A stretch of DNA of 64,000 nt from Streptomyces cavernae (GTDB lineage: Bacteria > Actinomycetota > Actinomycetes > Streptomycetales > Streptomycetaceae), in contig NZ_RPDJ01000017.1 in the NCBI RefSeq assembly GCF_004023625.1, forward strand, positions 1-64,000. Direction: 5' to 3'. Made by a program: the position numbers and the translations under genes. Positions 42,249 to 51,226 of this stretch are shown piece after piece. The notes beneath the pieces were generated by a model. It saw nothing but the letters and a program-made list of their open reading frames with translations. It made no database searches and was not told the DNA's origin. Numbering within the stretch: the first letter of the stretch is position 1; every line of letters begins with the position of its first letter.

Positions 42249-45062
42249 TCACGCGGCGTAGGTGGCGTTCTGCGCGGTGCTCACCACCTTGGTCCCGTCG
42301 GCCTGGCTCAGGAGTCCCGCCGACACCCAGGAGTTGACCGTGGACTGCACCCGCGCCACCAGGGCGCTCTTGTCCGCGAAGGGTGCGCCCGCCCAGATCT
42401 CGTCGAGCAGGGTGGTGCCGTCGCTCTTCGCGGGGTTGGTGACGCCGGAGTCGGTGCCGCCGAAGAACACCTTGGGTTCCGAGCGCCTGATGTAGGCGTG
42501 CGTGGGGTCCTCGGTGCCTTCGTGGAAGGGCGCGAACTCGGTGCCGTCCAGGGTGTAGTGGAGCGGTTTGCCCGTCACGGGGGTGAGCGTCGGCAACAGG
42601 TCCCCGGACAGTGCCGCGTTGCGGTAGAGCCCCAACTGCAGGTGACTGGTGGCGGAGTTGCGGCCGACCAGGTTGACCGGCCCGTAGAACAGCGTCTGCA
42701 GGGACGGGTCGTCGAGGGCCTTCTCGACGCGGAGCCTGAACGGGATGGTGACCCGCACGGTGTCGCCGCTGCGCCAGGTCCGGGAGACGGTGAAGTAGCT
42801 GCCGGCGGTCGGCGTGCCGCTGACCGCCGTGCCGTTGACGGTCACCCGGAAGCCACTGGTGGCCCAGGACGGCACGCGGAGCTTCAGCTCGAAGGATGCG
42901 TCGGCGCCCGCGACCGTGATGGTGGAGCCCTGCTCCCCGGGATAGTCCGTGGTCTGGGTGACGGTGACGCCCTTGGCGGACCAGGTCAGGGTCGACGGGC
43001 TGTAGAGGTTGACGTACAGGGCCGCGTTGTCGGTGGTCTCGGCCTTCCTGAAGTACACCGAGTCCTGGTACTTGGTGGCGCTCTCCATTCCGGTGCCCTC
43101 GCAGCAGGTCGTGCCCTGCTTGGGGGTGTAGTCGCGGACATGGCCCGGCTTCAGGCCGATGAAGTAGGTGACGAGCGGTTTCTCCGCGTCGGCCTTGTCC
43201 TGCTTGGAGCCGAGGACCTGGTTGTACAGGGCGCGTTCGTAGTAGTCCATGTACTTCGGGTCCTGCTCGTGGAAGAACAGCATCCGGCTCAGCTTGAGCA
43301 GGTTGTAGGCGCAGCAGGTCTCGGCGTTGGTGTCACTGATCGTCCCGGCGATGACGCCCCGGGCCTTCCAGAACTCGGCCGTGCTGGTGCCGCCGATGCC
43401 GTACATCCGGTGCGGGACGACCATGCCCCAGAAGTTCTTCGCGGCGGTGAGGTAGCGCGCCTCGCCGGTCGCGTCGTGGAGCCGGAGGTAGCCGGTGAAG
43501 ATGGGGATGTGCTGGTTGGCGTGGAGTCCGTCGAGGATGTCGTTGTTCGCGGCGCAGGCGTCGATGAGGCTGTTGAGGTCGAACAGCTTGGCCAGGGCGA
43601 GGTGTTCGGCCTTGCCGGTGAAGGCGTGCAGATCGCAGATGGCCTCGACGATGCCGCCGAACTCGCCGCTGGAGAAGATGCCCCACATGCGCTGCAGGGT
43701 GGCGGCGGGCAGCTTGGACAGCCGGGAGTACATCCAGTCGCACATACCGGAAGCCAGGTCCAGGGCCCGGCTGTCGTCCGTGGCGAGGTAGGCGTCCAGC
43801 AGGCCCTTGAGGATCTTGTGGGCGGTGTAGTACGGCGCCCACACCTTGGTGTAGTCGCCGGTAGTCATCGACTCCAGCTGGATGAACTGTGTCTCCGGGT
43901 AGGCGGCGAGGAACCCGGGGTGGCTCGGTCCGCCCCAGGTGCGGCGCAGGGTGGCGGTCAGGCCTCGGCCGGAGGTGTCCGCGAAGGCTCCGCCGGTGGT
44001 CTCGTCGAAGGTGTACGAGGCGAGGGTGCCGCGGCCGGCGGTGGAGGCGGCGGCCGGGTTGCTCTGCAGCGAGGTGATCTCGGCGGCGGTCAGGGCCCGC
44101 GACCAGACGTTGAACTCGTCGAAGGCGCCGGCGAGCACGGGGTCGCCGGAGAAGTTGGAGCGGCCCAGCCAGTTGTTGGCGAGGGTGCCCAGGCTCGCCG
44201 GGTTGAGGGTCATCGAGGTGTTCTGGGCGACGGCGGTGCCGTTGACGTATAGGGTGCCGGTGCTGCCCGAGATGGTCACCGCCAGGTGGCTCCACTGGTT
44301 GAGGGGCAGTGCGGCGGTGCCGTTGAGTCCCTGCTCGCCGCCGGGTCCGCTCGTGGTGATGGCGAAGCGCGGTACACCGCCGGCGTTGCGCGTGGCCAGG
44401 TACATGTAGCGGGTGGTGTTGTTGCCGAAGTCGAAGACGCGGCCCCAGTTGGCGTTGTGGGTGGGCTTGACCCAGGCCGACAGGGTGATCGCGGACGCGC
44501 CGCCGAGCACGGTCGCGGGCAGGTCGACGTACTGGTAGGAGCCCCGGACGTTCTCCGCCGCGGTGCCGAACTTCCCGCTGACGCCGAGCACCGCCGGGGA
44601 CGTCCGCAGGGCCGCCCGGACCTCGGTGAGCGCCCCGACCATGTAGCGGATCTTGTCCGCGAACGCCTGCTCGCCGGTGCTCTCGTAGGCCTGGGAGAGC
44701 ATGGTCAGGAAATGGCCGGTGTAGTGGCCGCGGAGGTTGCCGTCGGCCTCGCCGTCCAGGCCTTCCCAGCCGCCGGGGGCGACCGCGCCGCGGGTGGAGA
44801 GTCCCGCGTTGGCACGGAAGACCTGCAGCAGCCGGTCCACGTCGTAGCCGCGACCGTGGTCGAGCATCAGCTGACGCTTGGCGGAGAAGATGCCCTGCCC
44901 GAGCGTGACGTCCTTGAGGGCGAAGGGCCGGGTCGTCCAGGCGGACGGTACCGGCACGGTGGCAGCCGCCGCCCGGCCGCCCGCCGCGAACGACATGCCG
45001 GATGTCGCCGAGGCGAGCATCGCGGACTGCAGGAGGGTGCGTCTGGAGAGGGGGGAAGCCAT
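42249..45062 (-). CDS. Secreted GH127 beta-L-arabinofuranosidase with inserted LamG domain
   Basis: 937 residues. A twin-arginine-type signal (SRRTLLQSAMLASATSGMSF) directs export. The GH127 fold starts at ~40 (LKDVTLGQGIFSAKRQLML) and continues after ~370 (FIQLESMTTGDYTKVWAPYY, GGTSTAEFWK). The zinc/catalytic cysteine motifs typical of GH127 are visible: DTNAETCCAYNLLKLSRML and GTTCCEGTGMES. Between ~160 and ~370 a concanavalin-like LamG module is inserted in the catalytic domain (ITLSAWVKPTHNANWGRVFD, FDEFNVWSRALTAAEI). It likely releases beta-L-arabinofuranose from plant glycoproteins or side chains. The gap upstream (45063-45231) has an AT-richer segment around 45125-45180 as presumed promoter. 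Confidence 0.88.
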   Translation of the reverse strand: MASPLSRRTLLQSAMLASATSGMSFAAGGRAAAATVPVPSAWTTRPFALKDVTLGQGIFSAKRQLMLDHGRGYDVDRLLQVFRANAGLSTRGAVAPGGWEGLDGEADGNLRGHYTGHFLTMLSQAYESTGEQAFADKIRYMVGALTEVRAALRTSPAVLGVSGKFGTAAENVRGSYQYVDLPATVLGGASAITLSAWVKPTHNANWGRVFDFGNNTTRYMYLATRNAGGVPRFAITTSGPGGEQGLNGTAALPLNQWSHLAVTISGSTGTLYVNGTAVAQNTSMTLNPASLGTLANNWLGRSNFSGDPVLAGAFDEFNVWSRALTAAEITSLQSNPAAASTAGRGTLASYTFDETTGGAFADTSGRGLTATLRRTWGGPSHPGFLAAYPETQFIQLESMTTGDYTKVWAPYYTAHKILKGLLDAYLATDDSRALDLASGMCDWMYSRLSKLPAATLQRMWGIFSSGEFGGIVEAICDLHAFTGKAEHLALAKLFDLNSLIDACAANNDILDGLHANQHIPIFTGYLRLHDATGEARYLTAAKNFWGMVVPHRMYGIGGTSTAEFWKARGVIAGTISDTNAETCCAYNLLKLSRMLFFHEQDPKYMDYYERALYNQVLGSKQDKADAEKPLVTYFIGLKPGHVRDYTPKQGTTCCEGTGMESATKYQDSVYFRKAETTDNAALYVNLYSPSTLTWSAKGVTVTQTTDYPGEQGSTITVAGADASFELKLRVPSWATSGFRVTVNGTAVSGTPTAGSYFTVSRTWRSGDTVRVTIPFRLRVEKALDDPSLQTLFYGPVNLVGRNSATSHLQLGLYRNAALSGDLLPTLTPVTGKPLHYTLDGTEFAPFHEGTEDPTHAYIRRSEPKVFFGGTDSGVTNPAKSDGTTLLDEIWAGAPFADKSALVARVQSTVNSWVSAGLLSQADGTKVVSTAQNATYAA

Positions 45063-45231
45063 CTGCTACTCGTCTCTGCCGGTGCTTTGGGGCGGGAGGG
45101 GCGTCGGGGGGGCGTCGGGGGCGCCCACAATTCACGGCTGTTCACAATTTCGAACGCCGTACGAACGTCCGACCAGAAGATAGGTATGGGGCGAGTGAGC
45201 GTCAACGGTACTGACGAGTAGGGAGTGACGC

Positions 45232-45272
45232 CGCGAAGGCCCCAACGGCTGTCCGCCACAAGGGCCTTCGCG
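45232..45272 (-). terminator. 11-bp hairpin downstream of the NUDIX gene
   Basis: CGCGAAGGCCC (45232-45242) and GGGCCTTCGCG (45262-45272) are exact complements separated by 19 nt, 21 bp past the NUDIX stop on the minus strand. Confidence 0.65.
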
Positions 45273-45293
45273 TGATGACGGGTGACGAGTCGG

Positions 45294-45956
45294 TCAGCGG
45301 CTGAAGGGGCCCTCGAGCGCCGCCCACTGCAGCAGCATGATGGTCTTCGCGTCGGCGATCTCGCCGGTGCGGATCATCTCCAGGGCCCTGCGGTAAGGCA
45401 GTTCGAGGATCTCGATGTCCTCGCCCTCCTCGTCCAGGCCCCCGCCCTCATGGGTGCGGGTCGACGGGCCGTACGCGGCGGCGTAGAAGCTGACGCGTTC
45501 GGTGACCGAGCCCGGGCTCATATAGACGTCGAAGACGTGCTCGACGTCGCCGATGGTGTGCCCGGTCTCCTCCACCACTTCGCGTCGTACGGCGATCTCC
45601 GGGTGCTCGTCATCGTCGTCGAGCAAACCGCCGGGGGTCTCGATCAGCATTCCGTCGGGGTGACCGTTGACGTACACGGGAAAGCGGAACTGCCGTGTGA
45701 GCAGGACGGTTTCACGTTCGGCGTCGTACAGCAGCATGGTGGCGCCGTTGCCGCGGTCGTGCGTCTCGCGCTCCTGGGTGCTCCAGCTGCCGTCGGCGTG
45801 CTGGAGGTCGAAGACGGTCGTGCGCTCCACATACCAGTGACTGGAGAGCAGTTTCACGTCCCGTACCTTCACCCGGGGATTGCCGGTCAGGTCCCGGCCC
45901 GTCCGGTCGAGTCCGGTACGGCCCCGGCGGTCCGGGGTGTCGATACCCGCGGTCAT
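45294..45956 (-). CDS. NUDIX hydrolase (ADP-ribose/GDP-mannose pyrophosphatase type)
   Basis: 220 residues, cytosolic. The NUDIX box is recognisable (GGLLDDDD, then EHPEIAVRREVVEETG, ~110-132), with one extra residue before the first Glu. The LLTRQFRFPVYVNGHPDGML block and LETPGG-type approach (here IETPGGLLDD) resemble NudK/ADP-ribose pyrophosphatases that cleave nucleoside-diphosphate sugars. ATG 45956 begins an Arg/Asp-rich leader of ~25 residues that may be dispensable. Stands alone, between a GH127 gene and tRNA-Pro. Confidence 0.87.
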   Translation of the reverse strand: MTAGIDTPDRRGRTGLDRTGRDLTGNPRVKVRDVKLLSSHWYVERTTVFDLQHADGSWSTQERETHDRGNGATMLLYDAERETVLLTRQFRFPVYVNGHPDGMLIETPGGLLDDDDEHPEIAVRREVVEETGHTIGDVEHVFDVYMSPGSVTERVSFYAAAYGPSTRTHEGGGLDEEGEDIEILELPYRRALEMIRTGEIADAKTIMLLQWAALEGPFSR

Positions 45957-46108
45957 CGAACACCGGCCCGGCGGGAGGGGTCAGAGAAGTTGGTCATGCC
46001 CGCTTGTACCATCTCGCACCGAGTCACTTCACCGCCGCCTGCCGGGAATGACCGAGAGGCCGTATCGAGGACTCCCCGATACGGCCTCTGGCCTGCTGCT
46101 TCACCAGT

Positions 46109-46181
<73 letters not shown>

Positions 46182-46547
46182 GTACGGATCGGCACGGGGG
46201 TGTCCCCGCGTGTGATCTCGCAGCCAAACCCTACCGCATGAGCAGAGGGCCGGGGAAAACGACCGCGCGCCGGCGCCGGGCCGGGAGGATTCCCGGTGTC
46301 CAAGGCAAACGGAAAACCGGGCAACGAATGTTCGATGGACAATGAAAAGGAAACTGGAAGGTCGCTTTCCGGGAATCGAGTCCGGCGTTCGGCATTCCCT
46401 TTCTCCGGCCGTTCCGATCGCCGCGGCAGATCGTTCCGGTACGCCCAATACCCGAATCCGGTGGAAGTCGGGCGGACGGCAGAAATTCGGCTATGTTGTT
46501 GCTCCGCGTCGCCGCAGGCCACGCGATGAGCACATTCAGGGGGACGG
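46182..46547. other. Non-coding gap before the PQQ-kinase gene
   Basis: 366 bp with lower GC than its surroundings, especially 46270-46500. Open frames here are short and read through the tRNA complement or lack codon bias. It probably contains the kinase promoter. I see no RNA gene or repeat. Confidence 0.5.
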
Positions 46548-48536
46548 ATGCAGGAACTGGAAATCCAAGATCCTCGAACAGTTGGCGAATTCCGACTGCT
46601 CGGCTGTCTCGGGCAAGGGGGATTCGGCCGGGTATTTCTCGGCCGAGCGCCCTCCGGTTCGCTGGCCGCGGTGAAAGTGGCACACGGCCATCACGCTCAG
46701 GACCGGGACTTCCGGGAGCGGTTCCGGCGGGAGGTCACGGCGATCCGGCGGGTGAGCGGCTGGTTCACGGCGGCGCTCGTCGCCGCCGACACCGAGACCC
46801 GGCAGCCGTGGCTGGCCACGGAGTTCGTCCCCGCGCCCACACTGCACGACGTGGTCGCCGCGTGCGGCCCGCTGCCGCCGCCGGCACTGTGGTGGATCGC
46901 CCGCGGCATAGCCGAGGCCCTGGTCTCCATTCACCGTGCCGGACTGCTGCACCGCGATCTCAAGCCCGGGAACGTCCTGTTGGCCCCGGACGGCGTGCGC
47001 GTGATCGACTTCGGGATCGCCAAGGTCGTGGACAGCGCCAACTACACCCGTCCCGGCGTGGCGGCGGGCACCCCCGGGTTCATGCCGCCGGAGCAGGTGG
47101 ACCTCCGGGGTGTCGGCACGCCCGGGGACGTCTATGCCCTGGCGGCCACCCTGCTGTACGCGGCCTCGGGGCACCCGCCGCACACGGGCGCCAACTGGCA
47201 TCAGGTCTTCCAGAAGCTCATCAGCCACGCCGCCCCGGACCTGAGCGGACTGCCCGCCGAGTTCTCCGGGCTGGTCCCGCGCTGTCTGCAGGCCTCGCCG
47301 GAGAGCCGTATGTCGGCTCCCCAGGTACTGGCCGTGGCCCGGCGGAAGGCCCGTCCGGGGCCGGGCGGACCCGGCACGGCCGGCGCGGGCGCGGGGGCAC
47401 GGCGGGGACAGCCGCGGGTGCTTCCCGACCAGGTGCTGGCGTACATCTCCGGGTACGAGCGTCGGGTCACCCCGCCCACCACGGCCGAATTCGGACCGAC
47501 CGGTACGCTCCGACTGCCGGACGCGGTGCGGACCAGGTGGCTCAGCACACCGTGGCGGCTGGCCGTCGACGGGCTGCTGCCGTCGTCGCCGCTGGTGATC
47601 GACCGCGCGGTGTACGTCTCCGACTCCAGCGGACATGTGTACGCCGCCGACACGCTCACCGGCCGCGAGCTGTGGCGCCGGAGCGTCGGCCGGGGAGCGC
47701 TGTCTGCGCCGGCGGGCAGGCCGGGCCTGGTGATCGTGGGCGGCCGTGGGCAGGTCACCGCGCTGGACGCCGCGCGCGGCGAGGTGCGGTGGCGGCATGC
47801 GATCGACTGCCAGGTCGCGGCCCGTCCCACGGTGGCCGGCGCTACGGTCCACGTCAGCGGCCGGGCGGGAGTCGTGCGGGCGCTGGACGCCGGGACGGGC
47901 GAGCCGCTGTGGCGCTACGACACGGGCGGTGGGGCGGCCTCGGACTCCTGTGCGGTCCCGGGGCTGCTGTATGTGGGGGACGAGGCCGGACGGCTGCACG
48001 CCCTGCGCGCCACGACCGGGGAGCGACTGTGGCGGTACGCGACCGGGGGCGCCGTGGAGTCCGCGCCGACGGTGGCCGGCGGAGTGGTGTACGCGGGCAG
48101 CGCGGACGCCTGCGTCTACGCCCTCGACGAGCGGACCGGCCGGCTGCTCTGGCGGCACCACACCGGAGGACCCGTCAGATCCTCGCCGACGGTGCTCGAC
48201 GGCACGGTGTTCGTGGGCAGCACCGACGGGGGCGTGTACGCGCTCGACGCGGCGCACGGAGGCGTGCGCTGGCGCTACCGCACCGGTGGAGCGATACGGT
48301 GCACGCCGGTCGTCTCCGGCGGAGTGCTCTACGCGGGGAGCCTGGACGAGCAGCTCTACGCGCTGGACGCCGATACGGGCGTGCTGCGCTGGCGTTACCG
48401 CACGGGCGGTTGGCTGGCGGCATCGCCGTCGGTCGCGGGTGGTTTCGTCTACGCGAGCAGCCAGGACAAGCACGTGTACGCACTGGACGCGCTCACCGGG
48501 GCGGGGCCGGTGCCGGATCCGGCCCGGCAGCATTGA
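46548..48536 (+). CDS. Ser/Thr protein kinase with C-terminal PQQ-type beta-propeller
   Basis: 662 residues. The kinase domain (~14-265) has the Gly loop LGQGGFGRVFLG, the VAIK-type Lys in AAVKVAHGH, catalytic loop HRDLKPGN (~135), DFG (VIDFGIAKVV) and PE motif (MPPEQVD). Residues ~335-650 are about eight PQQ/YWTD-like blades with a recurring pattern such as GRLLWRHHTGGPVRSSPTVL and YAGSADACVYALDERTG. The linker (~270-330) is Gly/Ala/Arg-rich with no membrane helix, unlike most PknD-type propeller kinases, so the propeller is probably cytosolic. It converges on a vWA/PP2C/atypical kinase set, hinting at shared phosphosignalling. Confidence 0.93.
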   Translation: MQELEIQDPRTVGEFRLLGCLGQGGFGRVFLGRAPSGSLAAVKVAHGHHAQDRDFRERFRREVTAIRRVSGWFTAALVAADTETRQPWLATEFVPAPTLHDVVAACGPLPPPALWWIARGIAEALVSIHRAGLLHRDLKPGNVLLAPDGVRVIDFGIAKVVDSANYTRPGVAAGTPGFMPPEQVDLRGVGTPGDVYALAATLLYAASGHPPHTGANWHQVFQKLISHAAPDLSGLPAEFSGLVPRCLQASPESRMSAPQVLAVARRKARPGPGGPGTAGAGAGARRGQPRVLPDQVLAYISGYERRVTPPTTAEFGPTGTLRLPDAVRTRWLSTPWRLAVDGLLPSSPLVIDRAVYVSDSSGHVYAADTLTGRELWRRSVGRGALSAPAGRPGLVIVGGRGQVTALDAARGEVRWRHAIDCQVAARPTVAGATVHVSGRAGVVRALDAGTGEPLWRYDTGGGAASDSCAVPGLLYVGDEAGRLHALRATTGERLWRYATGGAVESAPTVAGGVVYAGSADACVYALDERTGRLLWRHHTGGPVRSSPTVLDGTVFVGSTDGGVYALDAAHGGVRWRYRTGGAIRCTPVVSGGVLYAGSLDEQLYALDADTGVLRWRYRTGGWLAASPSVAGGFVYASSQDKHVYALDALTGAGPVPDPARQH

Positions 48537-48570
48537 GGGCGGGCGCCCCTGTGCGGGGCGCCCGCCCTCA
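48534..48570. terminator. 16-bp hairpin holding both convergent stop codons
   Basis: TGAGGGCGGGCGCCCC (48534-48549) pairs exactly with GGGGCGCCCGCCCTCA (48555-48570) over a TGTGC loop. The first TGA is the kinase stop, and the last TCA is the stop of the minus-strand gene, so each arm carries one terminating codon. Confidence 0.88.
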
Positions 48571-49137
48571 GCGGGTCCTGTCGGTGCGGCCCTTCAGGTC
48601 GGAGTAGATGTCCTTCACCGGATACTCCTCGACCTGCACCGGCGCGGACGAGGTCACCGAGACGGTGAGCCGATGGGTCACCGGATCCTTCCCGAGGAGT
48701 TGCAGGGTGCATTCGGCATGGCCGCCGTCGCCCGGTTTCCCCTCACATTTCGGGTCGTCATCTCCCTCACCTGCGTTACCTCCGTCACCTCCGGAGTCGA
48801 GCGTGAAGAGGACGCGGGCGTCCTTCAACGACAGACCGCGACGCTCCCCCAGCTCGGTGAGTTCGACGGTGCTGCTCAGCAGGAGCCCGTCCTCGGAGGC
48901 CCGCACCCGGGTGTTGCGGAACTCGAAGAGATCCGCCGGTGCGTTGCCCACCTTCGCGGAAGGCGAGGACGACGCCGGTTTCGGCGTGCCCGGGAGGGTC
49001 GGTGCCGGGGGGCGGGGTTCGGGGGTGTCCAGCGCCTCGGCGATGCCGAAGCACCAGGCGAGGGTCACGGCCATGACCGCCACCGCCCACAGCACGTTGG
49101 TGCGGCGTCCCCCCGCCGAATGTCGTCGCGCCACCAT
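48568..49137 (-). CDS. Membrane-anchored extracytoplasmic protein, unknown function
   Basis: 189 residues. A basic start (MVARRHSAGGRRTN) leads to one hydrophobic segment (VLWAVAVMAVTLAWCFGIAE, ~15-34), then a Pro/Ser-rich stretch and a predicted outside domain. Two Cys (in DDPKCEGK and HAECTLQLLG) could form a disulfide. There is no lipobox. I do not recognise the fold; the beta-rich end (RLTVSVTSSAPVQVEEYPV) may be Ig-like. It is 10 bp downstream of the vWA gene and thus likely part of that operon. Confidence 0.7.
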   Translation of the reverse strand: MVARRHSAGGRRTNVLWAVAVMAVTLAWCFGIAEALDTPEPRPPAPTLPGTPKPASSSPSAKVGNAPADLFEFRNTRVRASEDGLLLSSTVELTELGERRGLSLKDARVLFTLDSGGDGGNAGEGDDDPKCEGKPGDGGHAECTLQLLGKDPVTHRLTVSVTSSAPVQVEEYPVKDIYSDLKGRTDRTR

Positions 49138-49147
49138 CGCTCCCGGC

Positions 49148-49852
49148 TCAGTCGACGTATTCGACGGGGATGGAGCGGTAGCCGTCCGCCTCCGCGGGGA
49201 TACGCATCTCGGCGGCCGTCGCCGAGGCCACCAGTGTGTTGACGAGGCTGCTGATGGCGTGCGACAGGGCCTCGTTCTGATCGGTCGCCCCGGTCGCCAC
49301 GAACGCGGCCTTGGTGGCGACCTTGCCGAGGACGGCGGGGTCGGCCGAGCCGAATCCGTAGGTGATGACGTGCGGACGCCGTTTGGACCCGGGGGCGACC
49401 AGCGCCCGGAAGCTGCCGTGCCAGTCGGAGTCCATCGGTTCGCCGTCGGTCAGGAAGAACACGGCCGGCCGCAGCACGGCCTTGCCCTGGGCGCTGAGGG
49501 CCGGGATGTCGAGGTCGATGCGCTGCCGTACGAGGTCGAAGGCCTTCCCGTAGTGGGTGCCGCCGCCGCACACCACGGAGGGCATCGACGGTACGTACGC
49601 GAGGTCGGTCATCTCCAGGACCATGATCGGCTCGTGCGAGAAGACGACGATCGACATATGGGCGAACTCGGAGACGCGCGGGCTGGTGGACAGCGTGAGG
49701 TGCAGGTCCTCGAGGGTGCGGTTGAGCGCGTCCTGGAAGGGCGCCATCGACGCGGAGACGTCCACGACGAGGTAGGCCGGCAGGCACTTCTGACGCATGC
49801 TCGCGTCCTGGCCTGCGGTGCCGTCCCCGGCGGGGAACCATGCTTCGGACAC
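49148..49852 (-). CDS. vWA-domain protein, TerY-like
   Basis: 234 residues, a single von Willebrand A domain. The MIDAS metal site is visible: DVSASM (DxSxS, 31-36), conserved Thr region GGGTHYGKAFDLV, and Asp in FFLTDGEPMDSDW. The C-terminus ends in EADGYRSIPVEYVD. No signal or membrane segment, so cytosolic. TerY-type vWA proteins occur with a PP2C phosphatase and an atypical kinase in the TerY-P triad; the next two genes upstream supply those partners. GTG 49852. A 151-bp gap with TGGTC-rich short repeats separates it from the kinase-like gene. Confidence 0.88.
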   Translation of the reverse strand: MSEAWFPAGDGTAGQDASMRQKCLPAYLVVDVSASMAPFQDALNRTLEDLHLTLSTSPRVSEFAHMSIVVFSHEPIMVLEMTDLAYVPSMPSVVCGGGTHYGKAFDLVRQRIDLDIPALSAQGKAVLRPAVFFLTDGEPMDSDWHGSFRALVAPGSKRRPHVITYGFGSADPAVLGKVATKAAFVATGATDQNEALSHAISSLVNTLVASATAAEMRIPAEADGYRSIPVEYVD

Positions 49853-50003
49853 GTGGTGGTCCTCTCGGGAGATAGGGGAGGTATGGGGTGGTCGGAACGT
49901 GTGAAGTGGTCTGGGAGTACGGGGTGGTCCGGCTTGTGCGGAGTGGTCCGGAGGTGCGGGCCGGGCGGAGGGTGGGTGCCGGACCGGGACTGTTGCGGGC
50001 CGG

Positions 50004-51203
50004 CTACCGCGAGTTGGCGATCGCGACGACGGTGATCACGGCGAGCACGAGGAGAACGAGGAGGGTGGTGACCCCGGAGGAGGTGAGTGGTTCGGAGGTC
50101 TGGGGGTCGCCGCCGGGGTCCCCGGGTGCCTGGGCTGGGGGCGGGGGTGTCCCGGCCCCGGTTCCCGCTGCGGCCGGTTGCGGTGCGGCGGGTACGGTGG
50201 CGGCCCCGGAGGCCGGGCCCGCGGGCTGGGTGGCCGCGCCGGTGGTGGCGGGGGCCGGCGCGGGGGTGGGCAGGGGCGGGAGGGCGACGCGCTCGACCTT
50301 GAGCCGGAAGTAGGGCCGGCCCTGCATCACGGAGTGCAGTGTGTCCAGCGTGGGGCGGTGCCTGCGGTCCGCGGCGAGCAGCATGTCCAGCAGGACCTCC
50401 GCCAGCTCGGCCACTCCGGCGCGCTCGCAGGCGGGGCCTGTCGCCTTCAGTACGTCGCGTGCCTCGCGCAGTCCGGTGAGGCAGCGGGCGACGAGCAGGG
50501 CGACGCGGAAACGGTCGGTGCAGCCGTCGGCCACGGCGGAGCGGGCGGTGAGGGGGTCTTCCCAGTTGGGCTGGAAGATGTTGGTCATGCTGCCCTTGCC
50601 GCAGCCGTCGATGTCGATGACGAACGCCACGTGGGCCAGCGGATCCCAGAAGGTGTTGGCGTAGGACCAGTCCGAATAGACGATCTGGTGGCGTTCGAGG
50701 CAAGCCGCCACGGCCACCACGTCCCGGCAGACCTTGAGCCGTTCGGTCTCCGAGGGGACCCGGACACCGCGCCCGACCAGGGTGGCGTCGGGCATCGCGA
50801 GCCAGTCGACGAGGAGGTACTTCTCCAGGCTGCTGGTGGCCGATGCCTGCAGGGTGACGCGGAAGTTGGGCGGGGCGGCGGGGATCACGCAGCCGACGGT
50901 CGCGTTCTGGTCGGTGACGCGGGCCACCGGCCAGGAGGTGGCGGTCCGCAGCAGGGTGCGGTCGGCTTCGGGCACGGCGCCCGGGAGGGACACGAGCCGG
51001 TCGAGGCGTGCGCTGTCCTGGGCGTCGGCGGGCGAACGGTAGAGCTTGAGCAGCCAGCCCTCGTGCCGGTCGAGTCGGCAGACCATCTTCGACTGGCCGT
51101 CGCCCCTGCTCAGGGGGGTGCCGAGCGGCCCCAGCGCACCGAGCGGGACGACCGCGGGCAGCGGCCAGGCGGCCGCCGGAGAGGTGTTGTGTTTCTGTGC
51201 CAC
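50004..51203 (-). CDS. Atypical protein kinase-like protein with C-terminal membrane anchor
   Basis: 399 residues. The first ~270 resemble a divergent protein-kinase fold: WLLKLYRSPA (Lys strand), catalytic loop VYSDWSYANTFWD in place of HRDxxxxN, and VAFVIDIDGCG in place of DFG. A glycine loop is not obvious. A Pro/Ala-rich linker (~305-370) leads to a single C-terminal helix (VTTLLVLLVLAVITVVAIAN), so the kinase faces the cytosol from the membrane. This matches the YegI-like kinase member of TerY-P triads. GTG 51203 follows GGGACAGGA; the PP2C stop is 23 bp upstream. Confidence 0.8.
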   Translation of the reverse strand: MAQKHNTSPAAAWPLPAVVPLGALGPLGTPLSRGDGQSKMVCRLDRHEGWLLKLYRSPADAQDSARLDRLVSLPGAVPEADRTLLRTATSWPVARVTDQNATVGCVIPAAPPNFRVTLQASATSSLEKYLLVDWLAMPDATLVGRGVRVPSETERLKVCRDVVAVAACLERHQIVYSDWSYANTFWDPLAHVAFVIDIDGCGKGSMTNIFQPNWEDPLTARSAVADGCTDRFRVALLVARCLTGLREARDVLKATGPACERAGVAELAEVLLDMLLAADRRHRPTLDTLHSVMQGRPYFRLKVERVALPPLPTPAPAPATTGAATQPAGPASGAATVPAAPQPAAAGTGAGTPPPPAQAPGDPGGDPQTSEPLTSSGVTTLLVLLVLAVITVVAIANSR

Positions 51204-51226
51204 TGTTCCTGTCCCGCGGTTCGGGG

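Noticed and set aside
42498..44252. 584-codon plus-strand open frame
   Set aside because: Shadow of the GH127 gene, rich in Val/Gly/Glu with no recognisable fold.
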